Shown: in pieces, positions 33,777 to 35,626 of the stretch
Position numbering within the stretch: the first letter of the stretch is position 1
Layout of the letters: every line of letters begins with the position of its first letter
From: Planctomycetota bacterium
Lineage (GTDB): Bacteria > Planctomycetota > Planctomycetia > Pirellulales > JADFKK01
Direction of reading: 5' to 3'
Assembly (NCBI GenBank): GCA_022564995.1
Contig: JADFKK010000041.1
Location: forward strand, 1-35,626
Length of the DNA stretch: 35,626 bases
The notes under the pieces: generated by a model
Seen by the model: the letters and a program-made list of their open reading frames with translations, nothing else
Databases searched by the model: none
What the model was told of the DNA's origin: nothing
Program-made: the position numbers and the translations under genes

Positions 33777-35117
33777 CTAGCAGGGCGATGAGGGCGAGGG
33801 TAGCAAGAAGTAAGGTGCTCGGCTCCGGGATGGGTTGGGCAGGTCGGTGAGAATGTAGGCCGATCCGCTGCCGCTGCCGAAGTCGTCGTTGCCGGGGGCG
33901 CCGACGATGGCGGTGCCGTTGTCGATGCCCACGAAGCCGAAGATGTCGCCATCGGCCGCGTCGGAGGCGGTGATCCTGGCGAGTTCTCGGCCGGTGATGA
34001 CGTCGAACAGGTAAGCCGTGCCGGGTTCGCAAACGATCCCGCCCTGACATGATTTGTTTCCGTGTGCGCCGATGATGGCCAAGTTGCCGCTGATCGACAC
34101 CGAAGCGCCGAAGCGGGCGTCCTCCTTGGAGTCATCGCCGGGCGTGAGCCTGAAGAGCTGCTCGCCGGTGGTCACGTCGAACACATAGGCCAAGCCGGAA
34201 GAGTCGAGTTCGCCGGCTTCCGCGAAGCGTGTGCCGACGATGGCCCTGTTTCCGCTGATGGCGACCGACCAGCCGAAGCGGTCCTCCGGCGCGGCGTCGT
34301 CGGCGGAGAGCTTGAACAGTTCCTGGCCGAAGTTCGGGCTCTGGGGGTCGACGTCGAACACGTAGGCCGTGCCACCGCGCGGATCGCCGCCGAATTCGGA
34401 ACTGCCGCCGCGGTCTGCGCCGACGATGGCCCTGTTTCCGCTGATGGCCACGGAGCGGCCGAACTGATCGTCGGGATGCATGAGGCGGGAGGTGAGCCTG
34501 AAGAGCCGGTCGCCGGTCGTTACGTCGAACAGGTAGGCCGCGCTGACGGAGTCTTCCTCGGTCGGTGCCCCGACGATGGCCATGTTGCCGTCAATCGCCA
34601 CGGATGTACCGAAATAGTCGTTATTGCGCGATTTGTCGCCGGCGGTGAACTTGAAGAGCCGCTGGCCGGTGGACGCGTCGAACAGGTACGCCGAGCCGGA
34701 GTCGTTAAACGGGCCCTCGTCGTCCCCGACCGCCCCGACGATCGCCCTGTTTCCGCTGATGGCCACGGAGTTGCCAAAATCGTCGCCCACCTCGCCATCG
34801 TCGGCGGTGAGCTTGAAGCGCTGAGCGCCGGTGGCCACGTCGAACAGGTAGGCCGCGCCGTTTCCGGTCACGCCGAAAGTGCCCCGAGCGGGTGCCCCGA
34901 CAATGACCGTGCCGCCGCTGAGCCCGACCGCTCGGCCGAAGCGATCGCTCGGCCTGACCTCGTTGCCGATGATTTTTTGTTCGACGATCGGCTCCGCGTG
35001 GATCGCGTCGCCGAGGGCGAGAATAAATGCCAGCGATAGGCACGCGATTACGGAGCGGCGAAGGCGCCGCAGAGCGACACCACACACCTTGTGTTGTAAA
35101 GGGGTGGAGCGTCTCAT
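33777..35117 (-). CDS. FG-GAP repeat surface protein with frameshifted PEP-CTERM tail
   Basis: The 446-residue product has a signal peptide (to about residue 41) and then about seven FG-GAP/beta-propeller repeats. Each shows a pattern like DxFGxSVAISGNRAIVGA followed by GSAYLFDVxTG. The ATG at 35117 has GGAGG 10 bases upstream. The frame ends after ...LPNPSRSRAPY without an anchor, but the minus-one frame directly encodes PIPEPSTLLLATLALIALL followed by IRR, a complete PEP-CTERM sorting signal. A single-base loss around 33830-33845 best explains this. Propeller proteins of this kind are surface or secreted; without the tail, anchoring would fail. Confidence 0.85.
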   Translation of the reverse strand: MRRSTPLQHKVCGVALRRLRRSVIACLSLAFILALGDAIHAEPIVEQKIIGNEVRPSDRFGRAVGLSGGTVIVGAPARGTFGVTGNGAAYLFDVATGAQRFKLTADDGEVGDDFGNSVAISGNRAIVGAVGDDEGPFNDSGSAYLFDASTGQRLFKFTAGDKSRNNDYFGTSVAIDGNMAIVGAPTEEDSVSAAYLFDVTTGDRLFRLTSRLMHPDDQFGRSVAISGNRAIVGADRGGSSEFGGDPRGGTAYVFDVDPQSPNFGQELFKLSADDAAPEDRFGWSVAISGNRAIVGTRFAEAGELDSSGLAYVFDVTTGEQLFRLTPGDDSKEDARFGASVSISGNLAIIGAHGNKSCQGGIVCEPGTAYLFDVITGRELARITASDAADGDIFGFVGIDNGTAIVGAPGNDDFGSGSGSAYILTDLPNPSRSRAPYFLLPSPSSPC

Positions 35118-35244
35118 GTCGAATAGCCTCCGCAAAGTTGAACGACAGCTACCGGCGCCGGCGCAATGTTCGCAAACCGGATACTATCAGAATTGTAAAC
35201 ACGTCGAGCGGACGGGGCAAGCGAATTTCGGAGGATTTTTGACT

Positions 35245-35269
35245 AGCCCAGGTGTTTACACCTGGGGCT
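35245..35269. repeat. AGCCC-AGGTGT hairpin
   Basis: AGCCCAGGTGT and ACACCTGGGGCT pair with one bulged base around a TT loop. It lies in the gap between the two FG-GAP genes. An inverted copy of the GCGGCAAGCC-type repeat follows at 35305-35331. Confidence 0.55.
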
Positions 35270-35383
35270 TGCAGACGAACGAGATCCAACTATTCCATCA
35301 GCCCCGTAGGCCCCCGGCTTGCCGCGGCGCCATCCGCGCTGCCCGCCATTGCGAGCACGGCGGCAGCGTCGATCGAGCGAGTT

Positions 35384-35626
35384 TTAGGCGCCGCGGCAAG
35401 CCGGCGGCCTACGAATCATTAGCAGGGCGAGAAGCGCTAGGGTGGCGAGGAGCAGCGTGGAGGGTTCGGGGATGGAATTAAACAGGTAGGCCGAGCCGGA
35501 TTGCTGGCCGGCGTCGTCGTTGTGGTGGGCGCCGACGAGGGACACATTGCCGCTGATCCCCACGGAGCCGAAGAAGTCGCCTTCGGCGGCGTCGGAGGCG
35601 GTGAGCTTGAGGAGTTCCTCACCGGT
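35384..35626 (-). CDS. C-terminal part of a second FG-GAP/PEP-CTERM protein, cut by the window edge
   Basis: The last 80 codons are visible; the start lies beyond the right edge. They encode one FG-GAP unit (LLKLTASDAAEGDFFGSVGI, then SGNVSLVGAHHND and GSAYLFN) and a PEP-CTERM tail, IPEPSTLLLATLALLALL followed by MIRR. Unlike the neighbouring paralogue, repeat and tail are in one frame. The last residues (RRPPACRGA) are encoded by a dispersed intergenic repeat that runs through the stop region. Confidence 0.85.
   Translation of the reverse strand, partial: TGEELLKLTASDAAEGDFFGSVGISGNVSLVGAHHNDDAGQQSGSAYLFNSIPEPSTLLLATLALLALLMIRRPPACRGA

Noticed and set aside
34062..35039. Open frame of 325 codons on the plus strand opposite the FG-GAP gene
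   Set aside because: Its repeats merely mirror the FG-GAP repeats of the real gene on the other strand.
1..35626. CRISPR array, rRNA or tRNA genes
   Set aside because: No regularly spaced repeats and no rRNA- or tRNA-like sequence were seen on either strand.

Overview
This is a GC-rich bacterial window that looks planctomycetal. The evidence is a DUF1501 protein with a twin-arginine leader, leucine-rich-repeat proteins built on a planctomycete-type N-terminal membrane anchor, FG-GAP/PEP-CTERM proteins, large secreted proteins of unknown function, and several families of short intergenic hairpins. No rRNA, tRNA or CRISPR array was recognised.

Region 1 (about 0.5-12.3 kb) is an integrated phage-derived island. 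Nearly all of its genes are on the minus strand. Reading leftward they are: a MerR-like regulator, an unknown protein, a TerS-like protein, a small zinc-finger protein, the large terminase, the HK97-type major capsid protein, two small unknowns, the portal protein, a gp7/Mu-F-type head protein, a large serine recombinase and a membrane-anchored LRR protein. One small zinc-binding protein is on the plus strand. No tail, lysis or replication genes are visible. The content resembles capsid-forming phage satellites (cf-PICI type) more than a full prophage, although a decayed prophage is a real alternative. An exact 18-bp inverted repeat brackets the island (497-514 and 12299-12316). The large terminase lacks a recognisable Walker A motif, and the head protein has an in-frame TGA 20 codons before what looks like its natural end. 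Both may be signs of decay. Good intrinsic terminators flank the capsid gene, and a near-consensus promoter with an upstream 20-bp palindrome precedes the recombinase.

Region 2 (12.3-19.0 kb) begins with a 137-bp MITE-like element. It continues with lepA, a DUF2809-like membrane protein, a DUF1501 protein and a secreted LRR protein ending in a von Hippel-Lindau beta-like domain. A three-gene cassette follows (RHH regulator, GNAT acetyltransferase, HicB-like RHH protein) behind a near-consensus promoter. It lies between the intact LRR-VHL gene and a truncated second copy of the VHL segment.

Region 3 (19.0-35.6 kb) is ordinary chromosome. It holds neuC-type UDP-GlcNAc 2-epimerase, a RimI-like acetyltransferase, a Wza-like polysaccharide export lipoprotein with a proline-rich lipoprotein beside it, a metallophosphatase, a group with an FAH-family hydrolase, a Gfo/Idh/MocA oxidoreductase and a sodium:solute symporter, ribosomal protein L27, two unknown secreted proteins, and two FG-GAP/PEP-CTERM surface proteins. 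The first of these two is frameshifted before its sorting tail and the second runs off the window. Dispersed hairpin repeats sit between these genes, and in three cases they overlap the 3' end of a gene.
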